Source of the DNA: Pegea sp. RAD2-039
Lineage: Eukaryota > Chordata > Thaliacea > Salpida > Salpidae
Length of the DNA stretch: 64,000 nucleotides
Direction of reading: 5' to 3'
Assembly: GCA_034620365.1 (NCBI GenBank)
Contig: JAQGEQ010000036.1
Coordinates: 62,001 to 126,000 of the forward strand
Each line of letters opens with the position of its first letter. Position 1 is the first letter of the stretch. The position numbers were made by a program, and so were the translations under genes. Shown here piece after piece: positions 10,407-23,798 of the stretch. The notes beneath the pieces were generated by a model that worked only from the letters and a program-made list of their open reading frames with translations, had not been told where the DNA came from and searched no databases.

Positions 10407-13400
10407 ATGATTTTGATTCGAATAATTATATTATTAGGATTAAGCAGTTTATATATTTCAACTTCAGCTCAATTTGTTGGTTTTGACCGACAAACATGTT
10501 TAGGCAAGTATGTTGATATGAAAGTTAAAGATTTCAAAAAAGTCCGGGAGAAACTTTTAAAAAGAAACAAAGAAATTGAAGATTGTAGCAAATGTTTGAG
10601 AGATGAAAAAGAGGAGAAAGAAGACTCTTTAAATCCGTTTAAATATTTTGTAAATTTTGAATTATTCGACTTTAATTTAAATGTGGATACTCTTCCAGCA
10701 AAAACACCATCTTACTGCAGTGAGTATTTTAACATCTTATTCTTACTTACAAAGATTTATAATTTGAGTCAAGTTCTTTGAAGCTTTGTTTTCGAATAAT
10801 TTTTAATAATTGCACAAGTCAGTCCCTCACTTCCGCTCGTTATAATGCAGAGGATATACATTTTCACTTACCCTTTATTTCAAACTGTTTTTATAATTAG
10901 CACAAGTTTTTAAAAAATTTTACTCTATTTATCTACTGGAACTTTATCAGTGAAGATACAAATGATGAAACGGTTTTTAGTGATTCACATTAACTTTTTT
11001 ACTTATTTCTCAACACTAATAGAACTTTTAAGACCTGCTTTCAGAACTTTTTAAATGATAGTATACTGCCAACTTTGTAATAGATTTATATTCTAAATAT
11101 TAATGAATGAAAGTTCTTTATTTTTTATCTGATTAAACTAGTCAATGTCTTCAAACTTTTAGCAATTGATACAAATAATTGAGCAAAAAGCTTTGCCACG
11201 TGACAAAACTTTTGTCACATCTAAAGTGTGTGGTTAAAAACAAAATATACTTCCTGGACTTGAGTAGATAATGAATCAGTATTTTTGAAAACTTTGTTAA
11301 TTCTGCATCTCAAATTTCATGTCCGAAAAATATAAGAAGATTTGTAAGAAAAAGATTGTTCTTTTGTACAAAGTTCTCTTCTTTAAATATAAAATATAAG
11401 CAAAGAAATTCGTACAATTTTTTTAATAAATTCACTGAATTTGTGTTGACATGTGTAAGGATAGGTTTCAAAAACTAAAAAACATATCAATCTATATCAC
11501 TTTCCTATCTCAGTTGTCTGATAGATTGTTAAAGTAGCTAGATAACTGATTCAAGTTTTGAGCTCATCAAAGCAACCGAAAAGTATAATATCGATCGTTT
11601 TTAGTTGATTTATTTTTATCCTTTAATGTAAGTCTTATATCAAAAGTTACTCAAATTCGATTTTGTCTGAGAGCTAGTTGGTTGTCGAAAGATTTTGATT
11701 CAATGCACATGGTTATTTAAAATTGTATTCATATTTAAGTTAAATGTGAATTAAAAATAACATTATAATATTATATTTTTATATTTATTATGTTCACATA
11801 TTTATGATAATTTTCTCAATTACAATTTAGGAAAGGACTTTATAAATGGTTTTTTATATCAATATGAAAAACTACGTCAACTTTTCAAGAGGGAATCAGC
11901 TTTAGCAGAATGGAACCGTGAAACAAATCTTACCAAACATAATTCACAATTTCAAACAAAGGTTTTCAGTTGTTTAATCAATGAATAAAATCTAACTTAA
12001 ATTACTGATTTTTTAATAAGTTCCAACAAATAAATTATTTAAAATTTGCAACCCAGATATATTAAATCCTCAAAACATATTTAAAAGTTCTAACCTTTAA
12101 AACTTTGTTTTTATTGATAAATTTTCAAACTTTAAAGCAGTTTTAAATTATAAATAATCTGAAAATATTTATTACTTTTTGAAAAATAATTTCATAATAA
12201 TTAGGTTTATGATTTACTCAAGGTCTATTACATAAATTTTACAAATTGAATTAACAAATTAATTTATTATTTTCTATAGATGAGAGAGAGACATCATAAG
12301 GTGTTGCATAAATACTATGGTATTCTGGATAAGCTTGCTGAATGTGAAAACATCGACTGTAGACAAAAGAAGATATTATATCCATTATATGAAAACTTAC
12401 AACAGTTGCCCAAGTATCTTAGAAAGTAATGATATTTTTCTAAACCTTTTTGACATATAAACAATTCTTAAACTTACTTAAGTATTTACAGAATCGGTTA
12501 TAATATAAAATAATTTGCTCACTAATGATTAGTAAAATATCAAAAAATATTTTTATTTCAATGAATTTTAAATTAAAAACAAATGTCTAATATTTCGAAT
12601 TTCTATTTGTGCAATATAAATTACTCTAGCAATTTTTTTCAGCTTATGAGTTTCATATAACAAATCGATTTGAAGATATCTAAAACTAATTTAAATTTTA
12701 TATTTTTGCAGTAAGAAAAGTGAACTGGACAACAAAATTGAAGGTATCTACAGCAAAGCGAAGATCTGCAGAAAGGAAAATGGAAATAACAAATGTTATC
12801 ACTATGAACCTGGTATAACCAAACTAATGGCAAAGTCACGTGACTACAAGTTAGTAAAACATTGATGAGTGTAATAATTTCAGTTGAAGCATACAAAACT
12901 TTGCTTATTTTGTAAATATCAATTAGCTTTTGATAGTTATGAATTATTTTAATCTATGGTTATCTGATTTGTTCAATTTCTTATTCTAATTAAATAAATT
13001 TCAATGATTTCAGTGAACTTTTGTGGATTTGGAAAAGTTGGAGAGATGCAATTGGTCCTAAAGTAAGAAACGACTGGTTGTGTGACGAAGAAATCAAGAA
13101 ACAAGACTCACGTTTGGATGGTTTGTTCAACTAACTTGTTGCAAATTGCTTTTAATTCACATTTATAATTTGTGATAAAATCAAAACTAATAAATTTGAT
13201 AATAATCAAGTTGTGAGATTTGTTTACTTCAAAGATTCAGAATTTTTAAAATCTTATAAATAATTAATCAGGAAACACTGATCTTGGTGATGAATGGAGA
13301 TCATTCTATGATGTTAGTGATATAAAAGAGAAAGCTGAAAAATTATGGCTGGAATTGAAGCCTTTGTATCTTCAACTTCATGCTTACGTACGATACAATC

Positions 13401-16400
13401 TTCATCAGATGTACGGAGATAAAGTTAACTTAACTGGACCAATTCCTGCTCATTTATTAGGTAATTGTTAGATTTTGTCTCAAATGTCTAAAATCATTTT
13501 TTAGAAGTTTTCTTAATCATTCTTATTTTTTTTATTGTTGATTGAAAATATACTTAAATTTTGTTTAAAAATTATCTTTTAATTAATAAAACTTACTTGT
13601 TTGAATTAGAAGAATAATAAAAAAACTTAAAAAAAACGAATACTTTTAACTATTGAGTTATTTAGTAAAATTAGTTAAATTAATCAAAATTTCAAACAAC
13701 AAAAGTTCTGCCCACATGGTATCAGCATACATTTTTCCAAGGAAAGCTTCAAAAAGCTTTCAATCAAAAACTAAAATACATTTACTGTTTTAATAACTTC
13801 TATAAAATAACTACAAAATTATAGAAAAAATCAAATTTATTTCATAAGTAAAGATCGTAAGGTGTGACATAGACATTGGAATCTAAATTCTATCTTCATT
13901 AAATTCTTATTATAATGATTATCTTCTGTGATTTCTTTTGTAGCTAAATTGAAATGTTGTAGATTGTCATTTTTTTTAAATCAAACATTTTAATGAATTT
14001 TCATTTTTATATATTACTTTCTTATTTTAACTTAAAAATAATTTAAACAGAAAAAAGTAGAAGACTACATCTTTAACATTTTAATGTTAGATTTTTGAAT
14101 GAGCTTAGTTTAAAAGTTTTGCAAAGTATTCATTCAAAAATAATCAATTGTTTTCAACATTTGGATATTTAACAGTAATTGTAGTCATACTTTGAAATAT
14201 TAAACATATAAATTATTACAGGAAATATTTGGTCTATGACTTGGGCTAATCTGTATAACGATATTAAGCCTTACAAAGAAATAGATGACTATCAAGTAAC
14301 TGCTGGTTTGAAGAAAAAGAATATAACTGTAATGAAGATGTTTCATTTGGCTGATGAATTTTATCAATCGATGGGTGAACAAAAATTGTTTTAATTCTTA
14401 ATTTTTAATGTAAAATATTAGGCTGCTTTAAATCAACAACAAAAAGTTGTTACATTTAAAAACTAAACACTTTAAAAGCTTTCATAGAATCTCTGAAAAG
14501 TTTACAATAGCACATAAAAATCTTTATAATTATAGTAAATATCTTTATAAAAAAGAAAGAATAGAAGTTAGAAGCTGTTCATGAATAAATTCACTTTTAA
14601 ACTGTACTTTTTGAAAGAAAGTTTTATCTTTGTTCAGACTTCCGTTTATTTAACGTTAGTTTTCAAAAAAATTATGAAATGTTGTTTGTATTCACGTTAA
14701 AAGTTATCACTAAACTATATAAATTTTATTTTTGTTTTTTAAGGACTACCTCCTATGCCTGAAAGTTTCTGGAAAAAATCTATGTTTGTTCGACCAAAAG
14801 ATGGTCACCCAGTGGTCTGCTATGCTTCTGCCCATGACCTTGGTGGTACTGATGTCAGGTTTGACAATTGCAAGCATTAATTTGCCTGAGTTTACTAGAA
14901 TAGAATATATGATATAATAAAAGATATGTTCTACGAATATATTTGAAAATAGTTGGCACAATAAGATATAAAAGTAAGATGAACTAGAGTTAGACATAAA
15001 CTTAATTTCAAAATGACAAGTTCAAAGTCAAAATTGGTTTTCACAGAATTAAGATGTGTGCTGAAGTTTCATCGACTTACTTTTATGTAATTCATCACGA
15101 AATGGGTCATTGCCAATACTTTCTCGCATACAATACCCATCAAAACTATTTTTTTCAAGTAAAAAAGAAACTGAAAATAACATAACGTTTGTTTAGATGA
15201 TAAAAGTTATTTGAATTTAATTTGCATAAAACTGTTTTCTTTCAAGCTTATTTTAAAGTTACTTTACAATCAAATCTTCAAAGATATTAAGAATAAAAAG
15301 ATTAAATCTTAGGGTGGGGCAAATCCAGCTTTTCATGAATCAATTGGAGATACAATAGCTCTTTCAGTGATTAACCCAAAACATTTACTAAAGTTGGGAT
15401 TTTTAGAGAAAGAAACAGATCCTGAAAAAGAACGCAGTATTTAAATGATTAATTTCTTTATTTCAAAATCATTTTTTTCATTTATCAAATTGAAAAATTA
15501 TTAATTATTATTTCGTCTGACAAATATTCAATATGGTAATTAGATTGTTTTCTTTTAAAATTATGTCCTACAAAAATAAATGTCAATCTTACATAGTATA
15601 ATTAAACACTTTATTAAAAAGTTATTAATTTTGCTGTACAGAAAGAAAAATCAACTTTTTGATGAGCCGAGCTCTCGAAAAACTAACTCTTCATCCATTT
15701 GCACTTTCACTTGAGAAGTTTAGATGGGATTTATTTGGAGGAGACATAAAAGATGGGAAAATAAATGCAAGATGGTGGAAACGGAGGTTTCAATATGATC
15801 TTTGTGAATATTTTTAAGTTCAATTCTTCTTGAATACCGACAGGCTCGAATATCAAGGAATTACTCCTCCAATTGAAAGAAGTGAGAAAGACTTTGATCC
15901 AGCAGCAAAGTATCATGTGGCTGCTTATGTTCCTTATATCAGGTTTATCTTATAGATTGTTTCATCTATCTATGTATAATATACAGTTTTTATAACTGTA
16001 TACTTAACTCGTTTTTTTTTTAAATAAACATTTGACTTCAAACATTTAAAATTTAATATTCCTAACCAAATTTCTAATTTAAATTTATACATTATAGATA
16101 TTTCTTCAGCCATATATTACAGTTTCAGTTTTATGAAACTCTATGTGAATCAGCAGATCATAAAGGACCTTTATACAATTGTGATTTTGGTGGCTCTAAA
16201 AAAGCTGGAAAAGTTCTTAAGTCTGTTTATTTTAACAAACGTTTTATTGCTTCATGCTCTCAATAAGAAATTCAGATATTTTTAGAATGTCTTTTTATTT
16301 AACTAAATGATTCATTAATACTAGAAAAAAAATCACCAAAATCTTTTCTCTCCTGTTTAGGGGAATGCTTGATAAAGGAACCAGTGAACATTGGAAAGAC

Positions 16401-16523
16401 ATCTTATGTGAGATGACTGGAACTTGTGATGTTTCTACTGAACCTGTTAAACGATATTTCAAACCATTACATGATTGGTTAGTTGAAGAGAACCACCGAT
16501 TAGGAAATACAATTGGTTGGTAA
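10407..16523 (+). CDS. ACE: Secreted angiotensin-converting-enzyme-like M2 metallopeptidase
   Basis: Fourteen-exon gene for a 685-residue single-domain ACE, a zinc dipeptidyl carboxypeptidase that trims peptides outside the cell. Exons: 10407-10719, 11831-11961, 12280-12425, 12712-12849, 13014-13120, 13272-13460, 14222-14374, 14744-14858, 15047-15158, 15313-15436, 15642-15786, 15844-15942, 16098-16220, 16361-16523. All junctions are GT-AG and in phase. Residues 1-22 form a signal peptide; there is no C-terminal membrane anchor, as in insect AnCE. Zinc site HEMGH is at 448-452 with the third ligand in HESIGD (E477). The residues equal to human testis ACE K511, H513, Y520, R522 and Y523 are all kept (K580, H582, Y589, R591, Y592). 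The position of human H353 is tyrosine (Y419) and W357 is histidine (H423), which should change the S1'/S2' pocket. Fragments of this gene recur many times between 30 and 61 kb. Confidence 0.95.
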
Positions 16524-18289
16524 TATATAAGGATGTTTATAGAGTTAACATTCTTTCCGCTTCTACCTGTTTCTGCTTATAAACGGTTTATATTTATTCA
16601 TGACAGTAGCAAACATTCAAATAGATAATTTTATTATCAAATGTTAATGACATTTGCGTATTAAATTGAAGTTTACTAATCGAAAACTGTCTCTTTTTTA
16701 TTTCTGCAAAACTGAGGTTTTAGAATTAATATTAGACGAATTTTGAAGTAAATACCTAAATCTTTCAATCAAACATTCTCATAGTCTAATTTATTCTTTT
16801 TTATAAATTAGCAGTAATTAATAACATATACATAATATTTTAATTACAAAGAAACAAACAGTAAACAAGTTTTGATAAAAAATCTTTAATCTATTTATCT
16901 TATAAGTAGAATCCAGAAAAGCTTTTTTAAACCAATTGAATTGTATAATGTTTTAGGTGTACAAGGTAACTTTGAAAAGCTTTAAATAAACTTTTATAAT
17001 TTTATATAGTCTAAGTTCTAAAATCATCAAATCCAATGTACAAATTTCAATTTATAAATCAGCATAATTTTAAGTCTCATGTAAAATTTTCCTGACAGTT
17101 TTTAGCTTTCTCCAAAGCTATTTTCTGCACTCATTTGAGCCCAACGATTCTATTTTGCTTTTTAAGCATTAAATAAGCTTCAATATGTACTTAAAAAAGT
17201 TATTATTGAGCTCAGGAAGTTTTCATTGTTTTTTTTTGGAATGATTGAGATTTAATTGTATTTAAAATTAACATTGAAATAGAATTCGAACAATTTGAAG
17301 TCATTACAAGAAAGTACTACTTCCTAAGAAATATTTTTTTATAATTTTGTTTAGTAGCAGCTTCTGAATGATTAATAAATGTCTTGAATAAAAATTCTGA
17401 TTTCAATTAATAAGTCTTATAAACTGTAATATAACTAATAAAAGAATTAGAAAGAAAACTTAATGAACTTGTTATGCATCTTAATTAGCAGTTTCATTGA
17501 CTAAATTGTTCATAATAATTTCATTAAAAAATATGTTTATACAATAATTTTGTTTGAATAAGTTCAGGTTATAGGTTATATTCTACATGAATAGGTTGTG
17601 ATACAGTTACTTTTAGTTGGTGATTTGTATATTACTTGTAATAATTTATTCTTTCTGAATAAGAAATCGATTCCAACCATTTAGGTTGGTGACAATAAAA
17701 ATATATTAATTAATAAGTCTTATATGGCTCAAATATACATTTCTAATTGTGTGCACGATTATCTAAAAGGATCAAGGCTTTCGTTGAAATAGGACTCTAG
17801 AAGCATTAGAACTTTTATGAACATTTTAATGAGGACTGAGGGTTAATCAATGTACTAATAAACATGCTTTGACTGTTGCATAATCGATTTTTTAACGATA
17901 ACTGAGAAAATTCAGTTTAGATAGTTGACAATCTCTGAAAATCATTTTTTTAAATAAATAACAAGTATTCAAGCAGAAGTAAGTTTCCACTTTTGCTGAG
18001 TTAAAATGTTTATTAGCAGATTTTATGATATAAGTTGGCAAAAATATTCTATTAGAATAAGGTTCTTAGGTTTTAGGTTATACTTTACTGAATAGTCCTT
18101 GTAAGTTGTGATACAATTATTTTTAGGAAGTAATTTGTATATTACTTTTGATAAATTAATCTGGATAAGAAATCGATTCAAACTTTTTTGATTTGGTTAC
18201 ACCAAAAATTTTTCATGAAAGTAAAAACTATAGTGGATTCAAATAATAGTGGTAAGACTTTACGTTCTAGCATACAGAAAAGTTCTGAC
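16524..18289. other. ACE 3' flank, source of duplicated sequence
   Basis: No coding block. AATAAA at 16985-16990 is a possible ACE 3' end. The stretch from about 17130 to 17400 is clearly related to the right ends of the downstream B blocks (for example 37150-37390, 54260-54379 and 62290-62480), which fixes this locus, or a close paralogue, as their source. Towards 18290 there is no recognised feature. Confidence 0.6.
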
Positions 18290-20730
18290 AAACCGATTTC
18301 AACAAAACAAGCTTGCAATTGTCAATCCTGCAATAAAATGTATTAAATGACTCTCCTGGTTTCATCTCACTCGTAGTGATGTGAGTAAAGAATTTATGAA
18401 CGATTTGAAAACAATCAAATGAAGCAAATGGGATTTAAATTTAATGCAGAACCATGGACATAACAACCACCTCCTCTAATTCTAATTCAAACCTATTATC
18501 CGACATCAGCAAATCTATATCCGCTGAATTTACCGTTTCAAATTAGAGTTCAAATCTGAAATTGGCAACGATGTTGTCGAGATCAACAAAAAAATTATAG
18601 TTTGTCTTAATCAATGGAAGAACCGAATACTTGTACAAAGAAACCTGTCACATGGGCCTGTGGTCGGTGATTCCGGTACCGATAAAAATGCTAGCATGGT
18701 GCAGCTTTTTACCAAGAAGGTCACCGACACGCACAAAGGCTCACTTTAGACCGTGAGGACAAAGAAAACAATGTCATCATCTCTAATGTCTCTGAGACTG
18801 ATAAAGATGATGAAAGTAAGTTTTTTAATCTAATGTACTCCAAAAGCCTTGATTTTGTGGACGTTCCAAAGGTATCAATGACCAGACATGGAGCGAAAAG
18901 CTCAGATCATCAAAGACCATTGAAAGTGTCCTTTCAGGAAAATTGGAACAAACGCAAGTTTCTTGCCAAGCTGTATAAGCTAAAGCTTGACAAAAAATTC
19001 GAGCGCATTAGAGTAGCACATGATATGTGTGAAGATGATCGCTTAGAAAAAAAGCGTCTTCTAAAAGAGGCGTATAACCGAAATCAGAACAAACAACCAA
19101 CTGATTTCAAATACAAAGTTTGAGGTCCACCATGGGCCTTAAGAATTGTCAAGTTTTTTTTTTCAAAAAAGGGAAGTGGCAAAAGACCACTGGATCCACA
19201 TCTTCTTTTTTCAAACTCTCTTCGCACGCAATTGTGAATACCGAAAATATCAATTTACAAAAGCCCATTATCAAATCTCACAAGCGTCCAAAGCTAATGA
19301 TGAGATTACTGTTACGGCCTTATTGAAGGTTCTGAAGAGTGTTGTGTCTTCTGAGTTATGTATTTTAAGGGATTTTAACTTGAGTAAAATTGATTGGAAT
19401 AACCCGAATTCAGCATTTATGGGAAAATTGTTTAACTTGTAATACGACAATACTAATTAAGCTTTTCTAAGTCATGCCTTTGTAAGCTTTCTCGATGCCA
19501 ATAATCTATTTCATATGGTTACTTTTCCAACCCAAGCTAGTGGTAATACTTTGGATCTTCTTATCACATCGAAACCTCAGAACATTATCTACGTTGATCA
19601 AAAACAACCCTTTGCTTCGACATGCGATCACAAGATGATTGAATTCAAGCTCCATCAAACTTTTTATATGAACGTTTAAACTTCAAGCAAACAGAATTTT
19701 TACTGTGGAAATTATAATGATATAAACAAGTTTCTATCAGGTGTTGACCGGATTTTCTGTTTTCAACTCTTTCGAAGATATCAATATTATTTACTAAAGG
19801 TTTACTATCATCGCTAAAGAGTCAATTGAGAAATTCATACTATTTTATCGAGTCAACAAAAAAACACATTTACTCAAATATTTAAGGAATTTACATCGTA
19901 TGAAAAACCTCCTTTACAAACAAACTAAAACAGACCCTTCCATCAAATCTCTGTACAAAGATCTTTCTATAGTTTACAAGAAATATATTTCTAATTTTGA
20001 TTTAGGAAAAGAAAGTGTAGTCTTATCTTCACATAGCAAAAAACGTTTTTTTTGTCTTCCTGTTTTTAAGAAAAACTACTTCCTCGTTATCACTACCTCT
20101 ATCGTCAGTGATATCAAAAAAATCAAATCTATTCAGGCGATATTTACGAGATTGGTATGCAGGAAACTTAATATTAAAAACGATAGCTATAAGCATCATC
20201 TCAGCTTCTTCGATTTAGGTACTTTGGAAATTCGACGAATGAAATACAACTTAATTCTTATTTTTAAAATTATCAACAATTTAATTGATCTTCAGTTTGA
20301 TGACTTCTTTTCCATCAGTGCTTCCCTCAAGTTATACCATCTCAGACGACACATATTACGTCTTAATGAGCCCATATCACCCGGTACATTAATCAGACTG
20401 ATTTTTTTCTTATACCGCACAATTAGTACATGGTACCAGCTGCCATAAGACATTGTCATGTCAGAATCACTCGCGCTGTTCAAAAAAAAGTTGAACCGTT
20501 ATAATATTGCCATTTCTAAACTGTGAATTTTTCCTTGTTTTAATATTACTACAATTATATGTAATTTTTCACTGCTATATGCTTTGAGGGTTATTGAAAT
20601 ACCATGTGTTACATCTTTTACTTTCTATATTTTTGACTTAATAGATGTTATTTGTGAGAATGTGTGTTAGCGAGAGGTGCTCTCTTCAGGCACCCTCCAT
20701 GACATTTATTGTAATAAATTAATAATTAAG
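18290..20730 (+). mobile_element. CR1/Jockey-type LINE, internally deleted
   Basis: Decayed non-LTR retrotransposon. About 18760-19120 encodes an ORF1-type protein (an RNA-binding-like core, then a basic segment ending near 19122). ORF2 follows: endonuclease pieces with DFNLSKIDWNNP at about 19370-19412 and a NTLDLLITS-type block near 19545, then the endonuclease-RT linker at 19900-20090. The reverse transcriptase palm and fingers are missing: the linker joins directly to the C-terminal region (SDIKKIKSIQAIFTRL onward, 20110-20450) and the 3' UTR. The tail ends in a TAATAAATTAATAA-like stretch at ~20730. It carries several stops and frameshifts besides the large deletion. ORF1 and ORF2 were recognised by comparison with the other copies in the window and by family motifs; the 5' boundary is approximate. 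Confidence 0.8.
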
Positions 20731-23700
20731 TATATTCTGAAATTGAAAATCTTTAAAAATTTTTTTCCGATAAAAAATTGTAATTCTTCACAAACTGATT
20801 ACTATCTATAAGATTCTATGGTACAAAATGCATAAATATTTATTGATAATAGTTGTTTGTGGACACAAAGGACTCTTTTATCAAAAATATCCAGAATTTC
20901 TATCTTCATATGAAGATAATTGCAAATTATTTGATGACAGCTCCAATAAATCCAATCTCAATTTACGGACACAATCTTGTGGTTATCAGTTACCAAAAGT
21001 TATTGGCGAGATCACAACTGAAGCATCTACATCAACAAAAGTCCTTACATCAGTTGAAGTATCTGTTGAAGAGACATCAAAAGTATCCTTACCTTCCTAA
21101 CAGCCTTGTCCTGGTAGCCTGATACTGTTCATTAGGCTGCAATGACTTGAGTTTATTTATTTTTGTTTATTTAAGATAGATAGAACAATTTAGAATAAAA
21201 TTTCTTTAACCGTTCAGTATTATAAGTAAAGTTTCGTAGAATGATTTTTGCATACAAACAAACCCAACGATTTTTTCGATTTAAATAAAGATAACAAAAA
21301 ATTAGCAATCAGTATTCTTATTGTAGACCAAAGCTCCCAACCTGGTTATAGTGTGCAATCGTTTAAAGTGATTCTTTATGGAAAATAATTTTTAGGTGAT
21401 TAAATTAATTCTTTACAGTTTTTGATAAATTACGAAAACCTCTATCATGAAGCAACTTAACAAGTTTTCCCAAAATTGTAATTCTAATTTTAAACTTTTG
21501 ATAAAAAACTTTAAGTGTTTTAAGCATCAATTTTTAAAGCTTATGTTGGATTGTAGCTCATTAAAGTTTGAAATTATCGAAACCATAAGAAAAGTTAAAA
21601 CATTTTTCTTGATGTTAAATTGTTTGGAAAACTTTGTAAAATAGTTGTCGAAAATTAAAGATCTTATTGACAACATTGAAGATTTAACGAAGTCTAAAAG
21701 TTATCTTAAAATACATGTTGTGATCACTCAAAGTAATTCAAAGTAATGGTATCTTCGTTTTGGTTTCATTCTAATTTGAATACTGGATTTTAAAAAAATA
21801 AAATGCAAACATTTCTATTTTTTATGTTTGTTACTTTTGTAGTAAGACTTATTTTGATAATTGATTTAGAAAGGAAACTTTGCGACTATTTAAAAAGGTC
21901 ACACGAATAACTAAGTTTTCCAAGAAAAACTGGTTTTAGTTGCCCAGCTTCGCGTTTATTGTAATAAAAGAAACAAAAAAAACTTATATAGTAAATTTTT
22001 GATTAAATTAGAGTTGTTTGTTGTTTAGTTAAAACTCGTTTTAGTTTTTTTTTTACAAATAACATATTCATTTCACCCATATGTAAATGGTAAAAGTTGA
22101 AAATATGATTTCAGTTGGTTAGAATATTTTTCTTTGAAATACTTTTTACAACATCATTATTATCAGTTTTTCTTCTTGTTTTTTTTTCTGTACAGCGATG
22201 CACAAATGTTTTCAAAAAATGGATTAAAACATTTTGTTTTACTCTAAAACTTATTTGAAATATTTTGTTCTTACCAAACACCTGTCATTGAGTATTCTAA
22301 TTGATTATTTGTAAGCTGACACAAATGATCCTGATTTTACACATGATTTGACAAATGATTTTTTTTAGACAAATGATATTAGATCCTGAATCAAAGTTTT
22401 TATAAATATAAAAGTTTTTGCGTTTTCAGTTGAATTTGGTCTAAAGAATTACAATGGAATTTTAACTTTATAAATTTTCTTCTGGTAAATGGAATTTCAG
22501 TCTCGTTCTTCAGTTAGTCTAATTTATTTGTGAATACAATAGACAACTAGATCTACTAAAGAATATGAGCCAGAGAAAACCTTTTGGTACAAAAAAGAAA
22601 TGTTTTGTAACTGACTTCACTTAACTGAGGCTTACAAGCTGAATAATAAACACAACTATAAATCTTATATTAAAAATTCTAACAAATGTAATAGAGCTTT
22701 TTAATTTGCAAATATCAAGTTTTAGAGATATTCTATGAATTTAATTGTTTTAAAAAGTTGAAATGAGCTGCAGCTGGTATTAATGATTCATTTTAAGGTT
22801 GTATATAGCGACTAAGTTCTCAAGATAAACCTGCTGTACAAAGAAGTCGTTTAATTTCTTAGAAGCCCTTAGCTACAGTTCAAATACTATATTCAGCTTA
22901 AAAAGAAATTCGAGAAATTCTGTTAGTGAGCTTGTTGATAGATAATCATCAAGATCAAATTTACATAAACTGCGAGATTAGTCCGGTAATTAAGATATTT
23001 TGTTACTTTCACAAAATATTCTATCTATATATTCTATGTTATTTTTTAGTCTTGAAATAAAACTGTTGAAATTTTTTATGATTTCTAGATTTTGGGAGTT
23101 ACATAGATGCAAAATATTAGCTAACACCACAAATATTTTCAAACCAAATTCAGTGAACGTTCAAATTATATCACAAATATGTTCAATGCCTAATTTTGTA
23201 AGTTTTTATTTATGTACTGCAACGCTAACTTAAGCAAGAGATTAAAAACAAATTTGTAATTTAAATTTACAATTTATTACAATTTTTTCCCTTTTGCTTA
23301 TCAAGAAAATATTTTTGTTTTTTGAAATTTTCATGTTAAATTTTTGGGGTTCCTGCAAAAATATATTAAATTATTCAGTAAAAGTACATTTACAAAACCT
23401 TCAAAAACCAGAGTAAACTCAGCTGATAGTAGTAAAATAAAATAGTATCTTCAAATGTTGTATCTATTAAAAAATTTCAGTTTACACCTTTAGTCATATA
23501 AAATCATTTGTAAATGTATCACATTGCTAGCTCTATTGAAGAATATGGATTGGGTTTATGAAATCTTTAGAACCTAGTTAAAGATTGAGGAATGAAAAAA
23601 GATAAAAATATTAAGCCTTTTTACATTCAACATCGGGTGACCTGCTTTAAAAAAAGAGAAAAGCTAGTAATGGCTTTCTTTTTTCAACAATTGATCAGTA

Positions 23701-23798
23701 CGATTGGTGTTCTTTTATTCTGAACAATTTCAGAACAATCAAAATATTGTTAGTTTATCAGAGTTGAAAATCATTAAGAAATATTTTTTGTTGTAAAG
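20731..23798. other. Intergenic between LINE and GPCR
   Basis: AT-rich and mostly featureless. One 90-codon frame at 20828-21100 begins with a hydrophobic leader-like stretch and has a Ser/Thr-rich end, but it overlaps an equally long frame (20853-21122), matches no family I know and is not counted as a gene. The DNA just before the GPCR start ends in a T-rich tract and AG. Confidence 0.4.

Noticed and set aside
14746-14997. Minus-strand frame opposite ACE exon 8
   Set aside because: Shadow of a conserved ACE exon; no family features.
20828-21100. A 90-codon frame with a leader-like start
   Set aside because: Two overlapping frames of equal length, no family match, no splice context and no second copy. 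Too weak to call.
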